Shown here: positions 14,522 through 22,774 of the stretch, piece after piece | Position numbering within the stretch: position 1 is the first letter of the stretch | Layout: every line of letters begins with the position of its first letter | Assembly: GCF_011752065.1 (NCBI RefSeq) | Contig: NZ_JAAIJY010000002.1 | Span: 62,001 to 126,000, forward strand | Direction of reading: 5' to 3' | Length of the DNA stretch: 64,000 bases | Source of the DNA: Actinomyces sp. ZJ308 | GTDB lineage: Bacteria > Actinomycetota > Actinomycetes > Actinomycetales > Actinomycetaceae | The notes under the pieces: generated by a model | The model's input: only the letters and a program-made list of their open reading frames with translations | What the model was told of the DNA's origin: nothing | Databases searched by the model: none | Position numbers and translations under genes: made by a program

Positions 14522-15837
14522 GACATGACCTCCTCAACGTCTGTCATCTCGCCCAGGATCGAGCGCAGGGCCAGCATGGCGGTGTAGGTGGTGAAGATCC
14601 GCATGGGGCGGTCGGCGTCGGCGGCCGCCCGGCGCATGAGGGCCACGGCCTTGCGCAGATCGGGCTCGACGTCGGCGACCTCGACGTCGTCGTAGCGCAG
14701 CCGCAGCGCCATGTCCCAGGCCCGCACCCCGGTGACGACGGCGACCCCGCCGGCCCGTAGGGCCGCGAACTCGACGTCCCACAGCCAGGACATGTCCCGG
14801 CCGTCGGCGTACTCGTCGTTGATGGCCACGACGACGACCTCGCCGGCCTGCGCCTGGGAGGCCGCCGAGAGCAGCCCCATGCGGAAGCCGGCCGGGTTCT
14901 TGACCAGGGAGAGCTGGACCGGGCGACCGTCCAGGGTGAGGACCTCGCCGCGGCCGAAGGCGGCCTGCACGTTGCCCAGGGTGGTCAGCAGCCCGGGCAG
15001 GTCGGCGTCCTCGCCCAGGACCTCCAGGACCACTCCGAGGGCGGCGCAGGCGTTGAGGAGGTTGTGGACGCCGGGGATGGCGAAGTCGACCTCGTGGTCG
15101 ACGCCGTCGACGCGCACGGTGGCGCGCTGGCCGTTGATGGTCTCCAGGGTGACGCGCGGGCCGGGCGTCTCGCCGTCGTCGTGGCGTGCCCGGGGGGCGG
15201 CCTGGCCGGTGCGCAGGTCGTCGTCGGATAGGAACAGGGAGCACAGGTCCTCGCCTGAGCCGAAGGAGACGACGCGGGCGGTGACGCCCTTGAGGAAGGC
15301 GGGGGCGGCCAGGCGCGGGTCGTCTCCGTTGAGGACGACGACGTCGCTGGTGGCCCGGGCCACGGAGTGCAGGAGGGAGGCGGTGTAGTCGATCTCGCCG
15401 AAGCGGTCGAGCTGGTCGCGCATGACGTTGAGCAGGAGGCAGGTGCGCGGACGGACGCGGGCCACGAAGTGCACGGCGTGGGCCTCGTCGAGCTCGAGGA
15501 CCGCGATGTCGGCGTCCAGGTTGCCGGCGGCGTCGACCTCGGTGAGCAGGGAGGCGAGCACGCCGCGCACGAAGTTCGAGCCGGTCCGGTTGGTGAAGAC
15601 CTTGAGCCCCTGCTCGCGCAGGAGCTGGACGACCATCTTGGTGGTGGTGGTCTTGCCGTTGGTTCCCGACACGACGATGACGCCGCGGGGCAGGCGGCTG
15701 AGGGTGCGCTCCAGGAATCCGGGATCGGTGCGCTCCATGACCAGGCCGGGGAAGGCGGTACCGCCTGTGCCGCCGCCGCGCACGCGGGCGGCCAGGCGCG
15801 CTGCGCGGCCGAGGGCGACCGTGAGTCGAGAACGCAT
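14518..15837 (-). CDS. murT: Lipid II isoglutaminyl synthase, ligase subunit MurT
   Basis: A 439-aa Mur-ligase homologue. The P-loop is SGTNGKTTTTKM; central-domain motifs include NRTGSNFVRG, LELDEAH and NVMRDQLDRFGEID, and a C-terminal DUF1727-type domain carries INDEYADGRDMSWLWDV with the Asp used in MurT/GatD coupling. Characterised MurT proteins have a four-Cys zinc ribbon inserted after the ARVVSFG strand. Here that region (about residues 195-230) has a single Cys (EDLCSLF) and no Cys pairs, so the ribbon appears lost. First gene of murT-gatD; the promoter should lie in 15838-16118. Confidence 0.92.
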   Translation of the reverse strand: MRSRLTVALGRAARLAARVRGGGTGGTAFPGLVMERTDPGFLERTLSRLPRGVIVVSGTNGKTTTTKMVVQLLREQGLKVFTNRTGSNFVRGVLASLLTEVDAAGNLDADIAVLELDEAHAVHFVARVRPRTCLLLNVMRDQLDRFGEIDYTASLLHSVARATSDVVVLNGDDPRLAAPAFLKGVTARVVSFGSGEDLCSLFLSDDDLRTGQAAPRARHDDGETPGPRVTLETINGQRATVRVDGVDHEVDFAIPGVHNLLNACAALGVVLEVLGEDADLPGLLTTLGNVQAAFGRGEVLTLDGRPVQLSLVKNPAGFRMGLLSAASQAQAGEVVVVAINDEYADGRDMSWLWDVEFAALRAGGVAVVTGVRAWDMALRLRYDDVEVADVEPDLRKAVALMRRAAADADRPMRIFTTYTAMLALRSILGEMTDVEEVMS

Positions 15838-16038
15838 GGAACTCCTGCTGGCTCAAGAAGACGGCACCGGGGTGCGTCGAGGCGTGGGTGACCGTATAGG
15901 TATCGGCTGTGCGCAGTCTAAAGCAGGAGTGCGATCACGGATGCATCACGATGCTCACGTGAAAGATGTGGAGGAAGGGGACGTCCGCGGGGCTGCTCGT
16001 TGCGGCGTGCGGGTCCTGAGCGGGTGCATGGGTCCTGA

Positions 16039-16068
16039 GTGAGTCCGTGTGAGTCCGTGTGAGTCCGT
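16039..16068. repeat. Three tandem copies of GTGAGTCCGT
   Basis: A perfect 10-bp direct repeat, three copies, in the 281-nt gap between murT (start 15837) and the reverse DAGK-fusion stop (16119). No role is evident. Confidence 0.6.
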
Positions 16069-16118
16069 ATGGGCCTGTGCGGGCCCGGCCGGGCCGCGGT
16101 CCGGGACGGCCCGCCGGC

Positions 16119-17756
16119 TCACTGGGGGACGACGACGTGCAGGGCGCCCTGGTCGACCTCGGCCCGCAGGGTGCGGGTGGATCCGGCCGTGTCGCCGTCG
16201 AGCTCGAAGGGGACGGGACGGTCGGCCTCGATGAGGACCCTCCTGGCCCGGGTGAGGGTGAAGCCCTCCATCTCCTGGCCGGTGAGGATCTGTGCGCCCA
16301 GGCGGGCCCAGTCCACGACCTTGCCGGGGCTGGCCAGGAGCAGGTCGACCATGCCGTCGGTGGGGGTGGCCCGGGGGAAGAGCGTCATGCCGGCGGTGAT
16401 GGTGCCGACGTTGCCCATGAGCGCCATGACCATCTCGCGGCGCCCGGGGGGTGCGTCGTCGAGCGTGATGGTGGCGGTGAAGGGGTCGGGGACCGCGTTC
16501 TGGACGGCGGCCACCGCGTAGGCGCCAGAGCGGATGACCCTCTTCAGACCCGAGTCGGTGGACTCCATGATCTGGGCGTCCAGGCCCATGCCGGCCATGA
16601 CGACGAAGCGCTCCTCGCCGTCGTCGAAGGTGCAGGTGACCATGTCGATGGACTGCAGGCGGCCGCGCAGGGCCAGGCGGATGGCGGCGTCGGTGTCCAG
16701 GGGGATGGACAGGTTGCGGGCCAGGAGGTTGCCGGTGCCTGCGGGGATGAGGGCCATGGGCATCTCGGTGCCCGCGAGCTCGGAGGAGACGGCTCGCACG
16801 GTGCCGTCGCCGCCGGCCACCATGACCAGGTCGACGCCGGCGTCCAGGGCGCGGCGGGCCATGGAGCGGCCGGGGTCGTCGGGGGTGGTCTCCAGCCAGA
16901 CGGTGGGGCGCCAGCCGGTGGCGTGCACCTCGGCGGTGACGCGACGGCGCAGGAGCGAGAGATCGTCGAACTTGGTGGGGTTGTAGATGATGGCGGCGCG
17001 CTTCTCGCTGCTGGCGCGCGACAGGCGGCTGTTGACCCAGCTGGTGAGGATCGCGTCGATGCCGCCGACCCACAGGGCCAGGTTCGCGAAAGCGGCGCCC
17101 AGGAGGAAGCCGCCGATGAGGTCGCTGAGCGTGGCCAGCCCCATGTACCACTGGCCGACGGCGGTCACGGCGACGGCGGTGTAGCCCAGGACAGTGCCGG
17201 TGGCGACCATGGCGCTGCGGTGGTGGGCGCGTGCGAGGGTTACCAGGACCCAGGAGGCCAGGGTCATGGCGGTGACGTGCGCGTTGGGGTAGGCGTGGGT
17301 GAAGGCGGCGATCGAGTCGGCGAAGGCCGCGCCCGGGGCGGGGCGGGCCAGGTGCAGGGCGATGAGGAACTGGGTGGGGATGCCGGCGGCGGCGATGGCC
17401 AGCGAGACGCTCAGACGGCGCATGCGGGCGGTGTAGGCGTAGACCACCCAGGCCGCGATGACAGCGAGGACGATGAGGGGGTGGGTGAGGGTCGCGAAGG
17501 CCTCGGCGAGCTGGCCGGCGGCTGAGCGGGGCTGGGTGTCCGGGGTGGGGAGGAGAGCGTCGAGGCCGAGCGGGTCGCTCGGGGAGCGCGGGTCGGCGCT
17601 CCGGGTGAGGGGGCCGGGGACGGCCAGGCGGGTCCAGACGATGAAGGTCAGGGCGAAGCAGACGCACAGGACGGCCTCGACATACTTCAGGCGCAGCGGG
17701 GGGCGGGGGGATGAGGGGGACGAGGCGGTATCGCGCCGGGACCTGATCACGCTCAC
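16119..17756 (-). CDS. PAP2-like membrane domain fused to diacylglycerol kinase catalytic domain
   Basis: A 545-aa two-domain protein. Residues ~25-245 carry about six membrane segments in PAP2 arrangement. Residues ~250-545 form a DagK/YegS-like lipid kinase domain (AAIIYNPTKF, VMVAGGDGTVRAV, LIPAGTGNLLARNL, a late EGFTLTRARRVLIEAD). Such enzymes phosphorylate diacylglycerol or related lipids; PAP2 enzymes do the reverse. The PAP2 motifs are degenerate: PSGH reads PNAH, and in GQWYMGLATLSDLIGG the expected Arg and His are Gln and Thr. The phosphatase half is probably inactive and may only anchor or gate the kinase. Confidence 0.85.
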   Translation of the reverse strand: MSVIRSRRDTASSPSSPRPPLRLKYVEAVLCVCFALTFIVWTRLAVPGPLTRSADPRSPSDPLGLDALLPTPDTQPRSAAGQLAEAFATLTHPLIVLAVIAAWVVYAYTARMRRLSVSLAIAAAGIPTQFLIALHLARPAPGAAFADSIAAFTHAYPNAHVTAMTLASWVLVTLARAHHRSAMVATGTVLGYTAVAVTAVGQWYMGLATLSDLIGGFLLGAAFANLALWVGGIDAILTSWVNSRLSRASSEKRAAIIYNPTKFDDLSLLRRRVTAEVHATGWRPTVWLETTPDDPGRSMARRALDAGVDLVMVAGGDGTVRAVSSELAGTEMPMALIPAGTGNLLARNLSIPLDTDAAIRLALRGRLQSIDMVTCTFDDGEERFVVMAGMGLDAQIMESTDSGLKRVIRSGAYAVAAVQNAVPDPFTATITLDDAPPGRREMVMALMGNVGTITAGMTLFPRATPTDGMVDLLLASPGKVVDWARLGAQILTGQEMEGFTLTRARRVLIEADRPVPFELDGDTAGSTRTLRAEVDQGALHVVVPQ

Positions 17757-18140
17757 TCGTCCTTTCCGCCGGTCGATTGTTCGGGAGGAAGCCTAGCCGG
17801 TGCGGCTGTGGGTGGCATGTGTGCGACTGTGCGGTGACTGAGCGGCCGAGTCTCAGGGGTGGGCGGATCCGCAGCGGCTCGGCCGGTGCTCAGCATGTGA
17901 GACGGGGACGGTGACCATAGTTATAGATAGTCGAATATATGCTGAATTTTTGCTGATAGTGGCATTGGGCGGTGTGGGAAAGGTGGGGAATAAGAATAGT
18001 CCAGGATGTATGACGTCGTGATGGCGGGCACGTTCGGCTCTGTGTGGCTCGAAGAAATTTTCGAGTGGTTATGTTGCTGGGGTCCCCGATGTCTTTCCCG
18101 CCCTCCCGTGGCTCTTGAGTGACGGGAGGGCATCCATACG
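17757..18140. other. Gap with AT-rich promoter-like region
   Basis: Between the DAGK fusion (reverse) and a forward lipoprotein gene. 17915-18000 is markedly AT-rich (for example ATAGTTATAGATAGTCG at 17918-17934) and likely holds promoters. A hairpin at 18100-18131 precedes the lipoprotein gene. No coding sequence is supported. Confidence 0.5.
18100..18131 (+). promoter_or_regulatory. Hairpin that would bury the ribosome-binding site of the next gene
   Basis: GCCCTCCCGT (18100-18109) pairs perfectly with ACGGGAGGGC (18122-18131). The right arm contains the only good Shine-Dalgarno (GGGAGGG, 18124-18130) for the start at 18141, 10 nt on, so folding would hide it. Confidence 0.45.
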
Positions 18141-18740
18141 ATGATGGAGATCCCTGTGCGTCAGCAGATTCAGTTCCTCTCCCGTGCTCTTGGTCGTCGC
18201 GAGACGGTCAAGTATCTGTCCATTGCGGCCGTCGGCGCCGTGATCGCGCCCCTGACCGGCTGCTCCGGCTCCACCTTGGCCTTCAAGAAGTTCGCTGCGG
18301 GTACCTGGGACCTGAAGTTCACTGAAGTGAAGAGCAGGGTGACCGGCTGGGAGAACCCGAAGGTCACGATCGAGGAGAATGGGAAGTGGTCCTTCAAAAC
18401 CGATCTTTATAATCATAAGGACAGTCAGGAGTCGACTGCCGGCACATGGAGCTTGTCCGGCACCGATCTGAAGATACTGGAGACAGGGGTTGACGGTTCT
18501 GGCTCCGGCAAAGTGTTCTTCCATGCCGGCAGTGAGGAGGAAGATGCCAGTATCGCAAGCGGCGTCCCTGAGACTGTCGACACCGACAAGTTCCCCACCT
18601 CGTTCGAGTGGGCTTTTGATACCGTGGACAATTTCAGTGTACCGGTGAAATGGGACAACAAGTCCCAGACTCTGACACTGGATGCTGAAAGTAAGCGAGG
18701 CGGAACCTTCTCGATCATCGCCACCAAGCAGAAGAAGTAG
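18141..18740 (+). CDS. Putative Tat-exported lipoprotein of unknown function
   Basis: A 199-aa protein. The N-terminus has GRRETVKYLSIAAVG, a twin-arginine-like pattern, followed by a short hydrophobic segment and a lipobox LTGC at about residues 38-41. The mature part is strand-rich with TWDLKF, GKWSF and GTWSLSG, resembling lipocalin- or calycin-like small beta-barrels, though I recognise no family. G+C is lower than in neighbours and codons such as AAA, TTT and TAT are used freely, suggesting acquisition or relaxed expression. Alternative starts at 18144 (ATG) or 18156 (GTG after GGAG) exist. Its last 316 nt overlap a reverse-strand frame (18425-19219). Confidence 0.75.
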   Translation: MMEIPVRQQIQFLSRALGRRETVKYLSIAAVGAVIAPLTGCSGSTLAFKKFAAGTWDLKFTEVKSRVTGWENPKVTIEENGKWSFKTDLYNHKDSQESTAGTWSLSGTDLKILETGVDGSGSGKVFFHAGSEEEDASIASGVPETVDTDKFPTSFEWAFDTVDNFSVPVKWDNKSQTLTLDAESKRGGTFSIIATKQKK

Positions 18741-19219
18741 CCGCTGGTGCTGCCGGCACACTTCTGGGTGGCGACGATGAGGGATGAATCGGTGAGTGTC
18801 CGGTGGGCTTCGAGTCCCAGGCCCCGGGTGCGGTGCGCCTCCAGGGCCTGCCGGCCGAGGCGTTTGCTGCCCAGAACCTCGCCGACGATCCGGACGGCCT
18901 CCTCCCAGTCGATCTGCTTCGGCGAGCAGGCCTCGGCCAGTGCGGGGAAGTCCGGAAGGATCTCGTCGCGGGCGGCCGGGGCAAGCGGGCGCACGTCGCC
19001 CTGCGCCCGGGAGAGCACACCGGCGATCGCCATCGCCAATGCGATCCGTCGCCGTCCGGCGATGCCATGCTTCGCCAGAAACGCCAGGTATGGCTCCTCC
19101 GTCCGGTACTGTACGGCGATCGCCAGCGTGTGGAGGGCGTCCTGGAGCTCTTCGATCTGCTGGGACTGCTCCTCAACCCGACGACGCAGCTCGTCGAGCG
19201 CAGCGGTGGGGTCCGACAT
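18425..19219 (-). CDS. Coiled-coil hypothetical protein, 3' end runs antisense into the lipoprotein gene
   Basis: A reverse frame beginning MSDPTAALDELRRRVEEQSQ, then a short coiled coil (VEEQSQQIEELQDALHTL) and an alanine-rich helical region up to about residue 155. Up to roughly 18770 codon use is normal for this genome. Beyond that the frame is only the antisense of the lipoprotein gene and ends by chance at 18425. The original gene has therefore probably lost its 3' end, with the lipoprotein gene now beside it, or its true stop has mutated. The N-terminal ~150 residues look real; the remainder should not be trusted. Function unknown. Confidence 0.5.
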   Translation of the reverse strand: MSDPTAALDELRRRVEEQSQQIEELQDALHTLAIAVQYRTEEPYLAFLAKHGIAGRRRIALAMAIAGVLSRAQGDVRPLAPAARDEILPDFPALAEACSPKQIDWEEAVRIVGEVLGSKRLGRQALEAHRTRGLGLEAHRTLTDSSLIVATQKCAGSTSGYFFCLVAMIEKVPPRLLSASSVRVWDLLSHFTGTLKLSTVSKAHSNEVGNLSVSTVSGTPLAILASSSSLPAWKNTLPEPEPSTPVSSIFRSVPDKLHVPAVDS

Positions 19220-19535
19220 GCGCCATGACTCCTTGTCCTGGTGACTCCTACTCAGCGTAGGGCTCTTGCCGCCGGGCTTCGAGAGATGTGGCGAGGTAAT
19301 CCGTCGTCGGCTCGTCGAAGGGCGCACCTTGCCGAGCGCCGGGCGTGCTGAGCCCGGGGCGGTGCAGCGTGGGTCGATCGAGGACGTACCTTTGAGGCGA
19401 GGACTGCGCTTTCCCGCAGGTTACTGAGGTCTGCCCCCAGTCGTCTGCGAGAAAGGTACGTCCCCGACGGAAAGCGCAGTCGTCGATAGCCTCCCGATGA
19501 TGGTGTGACTCGCAGGAAAGCGAGCGATGAAGCAA
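19220..19535. other. Gap with interleaved inverted repeats, no gene supported
   Basis: About 315 nt between the hypothetical gene and the tRNA-Pro terminator. The only structure I see is the A-B-A'-B' set at 19382-19481. Reverse frames here (for example around 19252-19559) have no recognisable product. Confidence 0.5.
19382..19481. repeat. Interleaved inverted repeats (pseudoknot topology)
   Basis: Arm A GGACGTACCTTT (19382-19393) is complementary to A' (19452-19463), and arm B GACTGCGCTTTCC (19402-19414) to B' (19469-19481). All four arms are exact. The order A-B-A'-B' cannot fold as nested hairpins but can form a pseudoknot, or two alternative hairpins. Confidence 0.6.
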
Positions 19536-19570
19536 AAACCCACGCCATGGGACGTCCATGACGTGGGTTT
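19536..19570 (-). terminator. Terminator of tRNA-Pro
   Basis: AAACCCACGCCATGG (19536-19550) pairs with CCATGACGTGGGTTT (19556-19570) apart from one mismatch. On the reverse strand it is followed by a T-run (AAAAA at 19534-19538 on the forward strand), 18 nt after the tRNA. Confidence 0.8.
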
Positions 19571-19587
19571 GAGTGTTGAGTTAATGG

Positions 19588-19661
<74 letters not shown>

Positions 19662-19917
19662 TGTGCAGCAGGCGACAGCATAGCCTCCCCCCACCGCGGG
19701 GAGGAAATCGGAGGTGCTGAGTCATCCGTCACGTCAGTGCTCGGCGCCTTCCGGAGCCCGAGCCCGGTTGGTATCCGACGGCGTCTGTGACAGGCTGGTC
19801 GTGACCGGTCCGGTCGCCGTCGAGTCCCGGCTCGCCTCCGCATCTCCGGCCCGAGGAACCCCGGGGCGGACTCCAGGACGCCGAAGAGGCCGGCCCGAGC
19901 AGAGCAGAGGAGCCGTC

Positions 19918-20466
19918 ATGCGCATCGAGGCCGTCGTCGGAGACATCACCGCCGAAAAGGTCGACGCCATCGTCAACGCCGCCAACAGCACCCTCCTGGG
20001 CGGCGGGGGAGTCGACGGCGCCATCCACCGCGCCGCCGGCCCCCGCCTACTCGAGGCCTGCCAGCAGCTGCGCGACACGGAGCTGCCCGATGGGCTGCCG
20101 GTCGGCCGCGCCGTGGCCACCCCTGGATTCGACCTGCCCGCCGCCCGGGTCATCCACACCGTCGGCCCCAACCGTCACGCCGGCGAGGACGACCCCGCCC
20201 TGCTGCGCGCCTGCTTCGACAGCTGTCTGGACCTCGCCATCGACCTCAGCTGCGCCAGCATCGCCCTGCCGGCCGTCTCCGCCGGCGTCTACGGCTGGTC
20301 GATCGCGCAGGTCGCCGAGATCGCCGTGGCCCGGGCCCGTGCCGTCGAGCAGCGTTCCCTCACCGAGTCCGACGCCGTCGGTCGCCTCGAGCTCATCCGC
20401 TTCGTCCTGTCCTCTCAGGCCAACCACGAGGCCTTCGCGCGCGAGCTCGAGCGCACTGAGGATTGA
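19918..20466 (+). CDS. Macro-domain ADP-ribose hydrolase (YmdB-like)
   Basis: A 182-aa stand-alone macro domain. GDITAEKVDAIVNAANSTLLGGGGVDGAIH contains the key substrate-binding Asn (VNAANS) and the glycine loop; PAVSAGVYGW is the second ligand loop. Bacterial members of this type deacetylate O-acetyl-ADP-ribose and remove ADP-ribose from acidic residues. I chose the ATG at 19918, after AGAGGAGCC, because the fold begins at once (MRIEAVVGDI); the frame is open to 19714 but that extension is not domain-like. The gene is followed by a GGGGAC repeat. Confidence 0.92.
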   Translation: MRIEAVVGDITAEKVDAIVNAANSTLLGGGGVDGAIHRAAGPRLLEACQQLRDTELPDGLPVGRAVATPGFDLPAARVIHTVGPNRHAGEDDPALLRACFDSCLDLAIDLSCASIALPAVSAGVYGWSIAQVAEIAVARARAVEQRSLTESDAVGRLELIRFVLSSQANHEAFARELERTED

Positions 20467-20529
20467 CCCGGCCGGTCGCCGGCCCCTCTGCGCGGTTGGC
20501 GGCATTCGACGCCGTTGGGGCCCTTTTCT

Positions 20530-20655
20530 TGTGGCCGGGGACATCTCGCACGGCCGGGGACAGGAATCCTGCATCCGTACGCGTGGAGTGGCCCCGCCCG
20601 CAGGAAAAGGTCGCCGCACGCGCAGAATGTCCCCGCCCGGAATGGAACGTCCCCG
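20530..20655. repeat. GGGGAC/GTCCCC dispersed intergenic repeat (extended copy)
   Basis: Begins CCGGGGACATCTCG and GGGGACAGGAATCC, continues with a TACGCGTGGAGTGGCCCCG variant, then CGCACGCGCAGAATGTCCCCG and GGAACGTCCCCG. This copy has an internal duplication of the right half. It lies between the macro-domain and SDR genes. Confidence 0.65.
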
Positions 20656-20683
20656 TGAGTGAGCCACCTCTACACTCGCCGGT

Positions 20684-21577
20684 ATGACCACCGACGCTCA
20701 GCACTCGCCTCGCCCCGACGGGGACGTCCTCAGTGACGCCCTCCCCGCCGGCCGCGACCCGCTGCCCCTGGCGGGCCGCATGGTCCTGGTCACCGGCGTC
20801 AGCCGCCGCATCGGCATCGGTCACGCCATCGCCTGCCGCGCCGCCGACTACGGGGCGAGCATCGTCGCCCACCACTACCGTCCGCACGACGTCTCCCAGC
20901 CCTGGGGCGCCGACGACGTCGAGGCCGTCATGGCCTCCATCCGCACCCACCTGGTCGGCCCGGCCCGACTCATTGACATCCCCGCCGACCTGGCCGCCCC
21001 CGGGGAGCCCGCGCGCGTCGTCGAGCAGGCCGCAACCGCCGCCGGTCACCTCGACGCCCTCGTGTGCAACCAGGCCATGAGCAGCCCGGACGGCCCGCTC
21101 GGCGAGATGACCGAGGCCGTCCTGGACGCCCACTGGGCCGTCGACGCCCGCGCCTCCATCCTTCTGGCCCAGGCCTTCGCCGCCCAGGAGGGCTTCGCCT
21201 CGCCCACCCCGCAGGAGACCGGGCGTCGTCGGCACGGCGCCATCGTCTTCCTCACCTCCGGTCAGGGGCTGGGCCCTCTGCCCGGGGAGATCGCCTACGC
21301 CGCCGCCAAGGCCGCCGTCGCGGGTGTCACCCTGACCATCGCCGACGAGCTCATCGACGCCGGCATCACCGTCAACACGGTCAACCCCGGTCCCGTCGAC
21401 ACCGGCTACGTCACCGAGGCGGACCGCGAGGCGACGGCCGCCATGTTCCCCCAGGGCCGCTGGGGCGAGCCCGACGACGCCGCCCGGCTCATCACCTGGC
21501 TGCTGACCGACGAGGCCCGTTGGATCACCGGGCAGGTCATCAGCTCCGAGGGCGGCTTCGCCCGCTGGCGCCACTGA
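20684..21577 (+). CDS. Short-chain dehydrogenase/reductase
   Basis: A 297-aa Rossmann-fold oxidoreductase of the FabG-like SDR type. The nucleotide loop is VTGVSRRIGIGHA (a TGx3GxG variant), with VCNQAM in place of the usual NNAG, the catalytic Tyr and Lys in YAAAKAA, the catalytic Ser in LTSGQG, and VNPGPVDTGY after the active site. A ~25-residue N-terminal extension precedes the fold. The C-terminal GQVISSEGGF is typical of the family. Substrate unknown. Confidence 0.9.
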   Translation: MTTDAQHSPRPDGDVLSDALPAGRDPLPLAGRMVLVTGVSRRIGIGHAIACRAADYGASIVAHHYRPHDVSQPWGADDVEAVMASIRTHLVGPARLIDIPADLAAPGEPARVVEQAATAAGHLDALVCNQAMSSPDGPLGEMTEAVLDAHWAVDARASILLAQAFAAQEGFASPTPQETGRRRHGAIVFLTSGQGLGPLPGEIAYAAAKAAVAGVTLTIADELIDAGITVNTVNPGPVDTGYVTEADREATAAMFPQGRWGEPDDAARLITWLLTDEARWITGQVISSEGGFARWRH

Positions 21578-21622
21578 CGGCCGGCACTGAGGGCCCGCCG
21601 CCGGCCCACTGAGCCCACCAGA

Positions 21623-21678
21623 TCAACAAAAACTTCATAGACGACACGGCTCCGCGTCATCTATGAAGTTTTGGTCGA
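21623..21678 (-). terminator. Covarying intergenic hairpin (family HP1, copy 2)
   Basis: 21623-21649 pairs with 21652-21678 with the same CGG-CT-CCG apex as 7164-7219. Several base pairs differ from copy 1 but still pair (for example T-A to A-T and G-C to A-T). The imperfect pairs are again G-U only on the reverse strand, which is the strand of the metallophosphoesterase whose stop lies 41 nt upstream. One A-G mismatch remains. Confidence 0.7.
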
Positions 21679-21718
21679 AGTTGGTGGCGCGCGCTGTCAG
21701 CCGGCCGTCAGTCAGTCG

Positions 21719-22720
21719 TTACTGCGCCGGCAGCAGCCTCAGCAGCGTGGCCTCGGGCCGGCAGGCCAGGCGCACGGGTGTGAAGGGGCTCGTGCCGAGC
21801 CCGGCCGAGACGTGCAGGTACATGTGGTCCGCCGCCCGCGGGTCCCCGAGGCGACCCGGCCACTGCGACAGCCCCGAGGCACGCCCCGGGTCCAGGTCGC
21901 AGTTGGTCACCAGCGCCCCCACCCCGGGTACGCACAGCTGCCCGCCGTGCGTGTGCCCGGCCAGGACCAGGTCGACGTCGTCGGCCGACATCGCCTCCAG
22001 GACCCGCCGGTAGGGGGCGTGCGTGAGCCCCAGCCGCAGGGCCCGGCCCTCGCGGTCGCGGATCGCCGGCAGGGAGAGCGCCGACCCCGCCGACCCGGAT
22101 GTGTCGGCGGCGGCCCGGGGGATGGGGAAGACATCGCGGTTGGCGTGCGGGTCGTCGACGCCGACCAACTCGATGCGCCGCCCACGCACGGTCAGTGCGC
22201 CGCGCCGGTTGGTCAGGTCCACCCAGCCGCCGGCCGCCTGCAGGTCGCGGACCTCCTCCCAGGGCAGGGCCTCGATGTCCTCGTCACGGACACGGCTGGA
22301 GGCCTTGCGCGGGTCTCGGTGCAGGTAGCGCGTCGGCAGGCGGAACACGGTCGTGCGGTAGTCATGGTCGCCCATGACGAAGGCGCCGGGCAGACCCGTC
22401 AGCGGTTCCAGGGCCCGCCGCAGCGGCTCCAGTCCGGAGGACAGGGACAGGTTGTCCCCGGTGTTGACGACGACGTCGGGCTGCACGTCCGCCAGACGCC
22501 GCACCCACTCGACCCTCGCCTCGGTGCGGTCGGTCAGGTGCAGGTCGGACAGGTGCAGCACCGTGAGGGGCTCCTCATCGGCGGCCAGAACCGGCACGTC
22601 GATGCGCCGCAGGACGGGGCAGCGGGCCTCGATGAGGCTGTAGGCCAGCGTGGCCGCCCCCAGGGCGGCGGTGGCGCCGACGACGGACAGGGCCGCGCGG
22701 CCGGCAGGGGAGGGCGTCAT
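21719..22720 (-). CDS. Membrane-anchored metallophosphoesterase
   Basis: A 333-aa calcineurin-like phosphoesterase with an N-terminal membrane anchor (about residues 8-30). Metal-binding motifs appear in order: HLSDLHL, NTGDN, MGDHDY (replacing the usual GNHD) and LAGHTHGGQL. The active site therefore binds two metals, except that the Asn of motif III is Asp. It lies 54 nt downstream of the class A PBP gene in the same direction, an arrangement also recalled for mycobacterial ponA2-Rv3683, suggesting a cell-envelope role such as phospholipid or sugar-phosphate hydrolysis. Confidence 0.9.
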   Translation of the reverse strand: MTPSPAGRAALSVVGATAALGAATLAYSLIEARCPVLRRIDVPVLAADEEPLTVLHLSDLHLTDRTEARVEWVRRLADVQPDVVVNTGDNLSLSSGLEPLRRALEPLTGLPGAFVMGDHDYRTTVFRLPTRYLHRDPRKASSRVRDEDIEALPWEEVRDLQAAGGWVDLTNRRGALTVRGRRIELVGVDDPHANRDVFPIPRAAADTSGSAGSALSLPAIRDREGRALRLGLTHAPYRRVLEAMSADDVDLVLAGHTHGGQLCVPGVGALVTNCDLDPGRASGLSQWPGRLGDPRAADHMYLHVSAGLGTSPFTPVRLACRPEATLLRLLPAQ

Positions 22721-22774
22721 GGAGAGTCAGGTCCTCTTCTGTTCAGTTGTGCATCCGTGCCGGGAGGCCGGCAC

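Noticed and set aside
15955-17667. 570-codon reverse frame overlapping the DAGK fusion
   Set aside because: Arg/Pro/His-rich out-of-frame reading of the same strand; the in-frame product at 16119-17756 has clear kinase motifs.
17921-18133. 70-codon reverse frame upstream of the Tat lipoprotein gene
   Set aside because: Lies in promoter-like AT-rich DNA and the hairpin; composition is atypical and there is no start signal.
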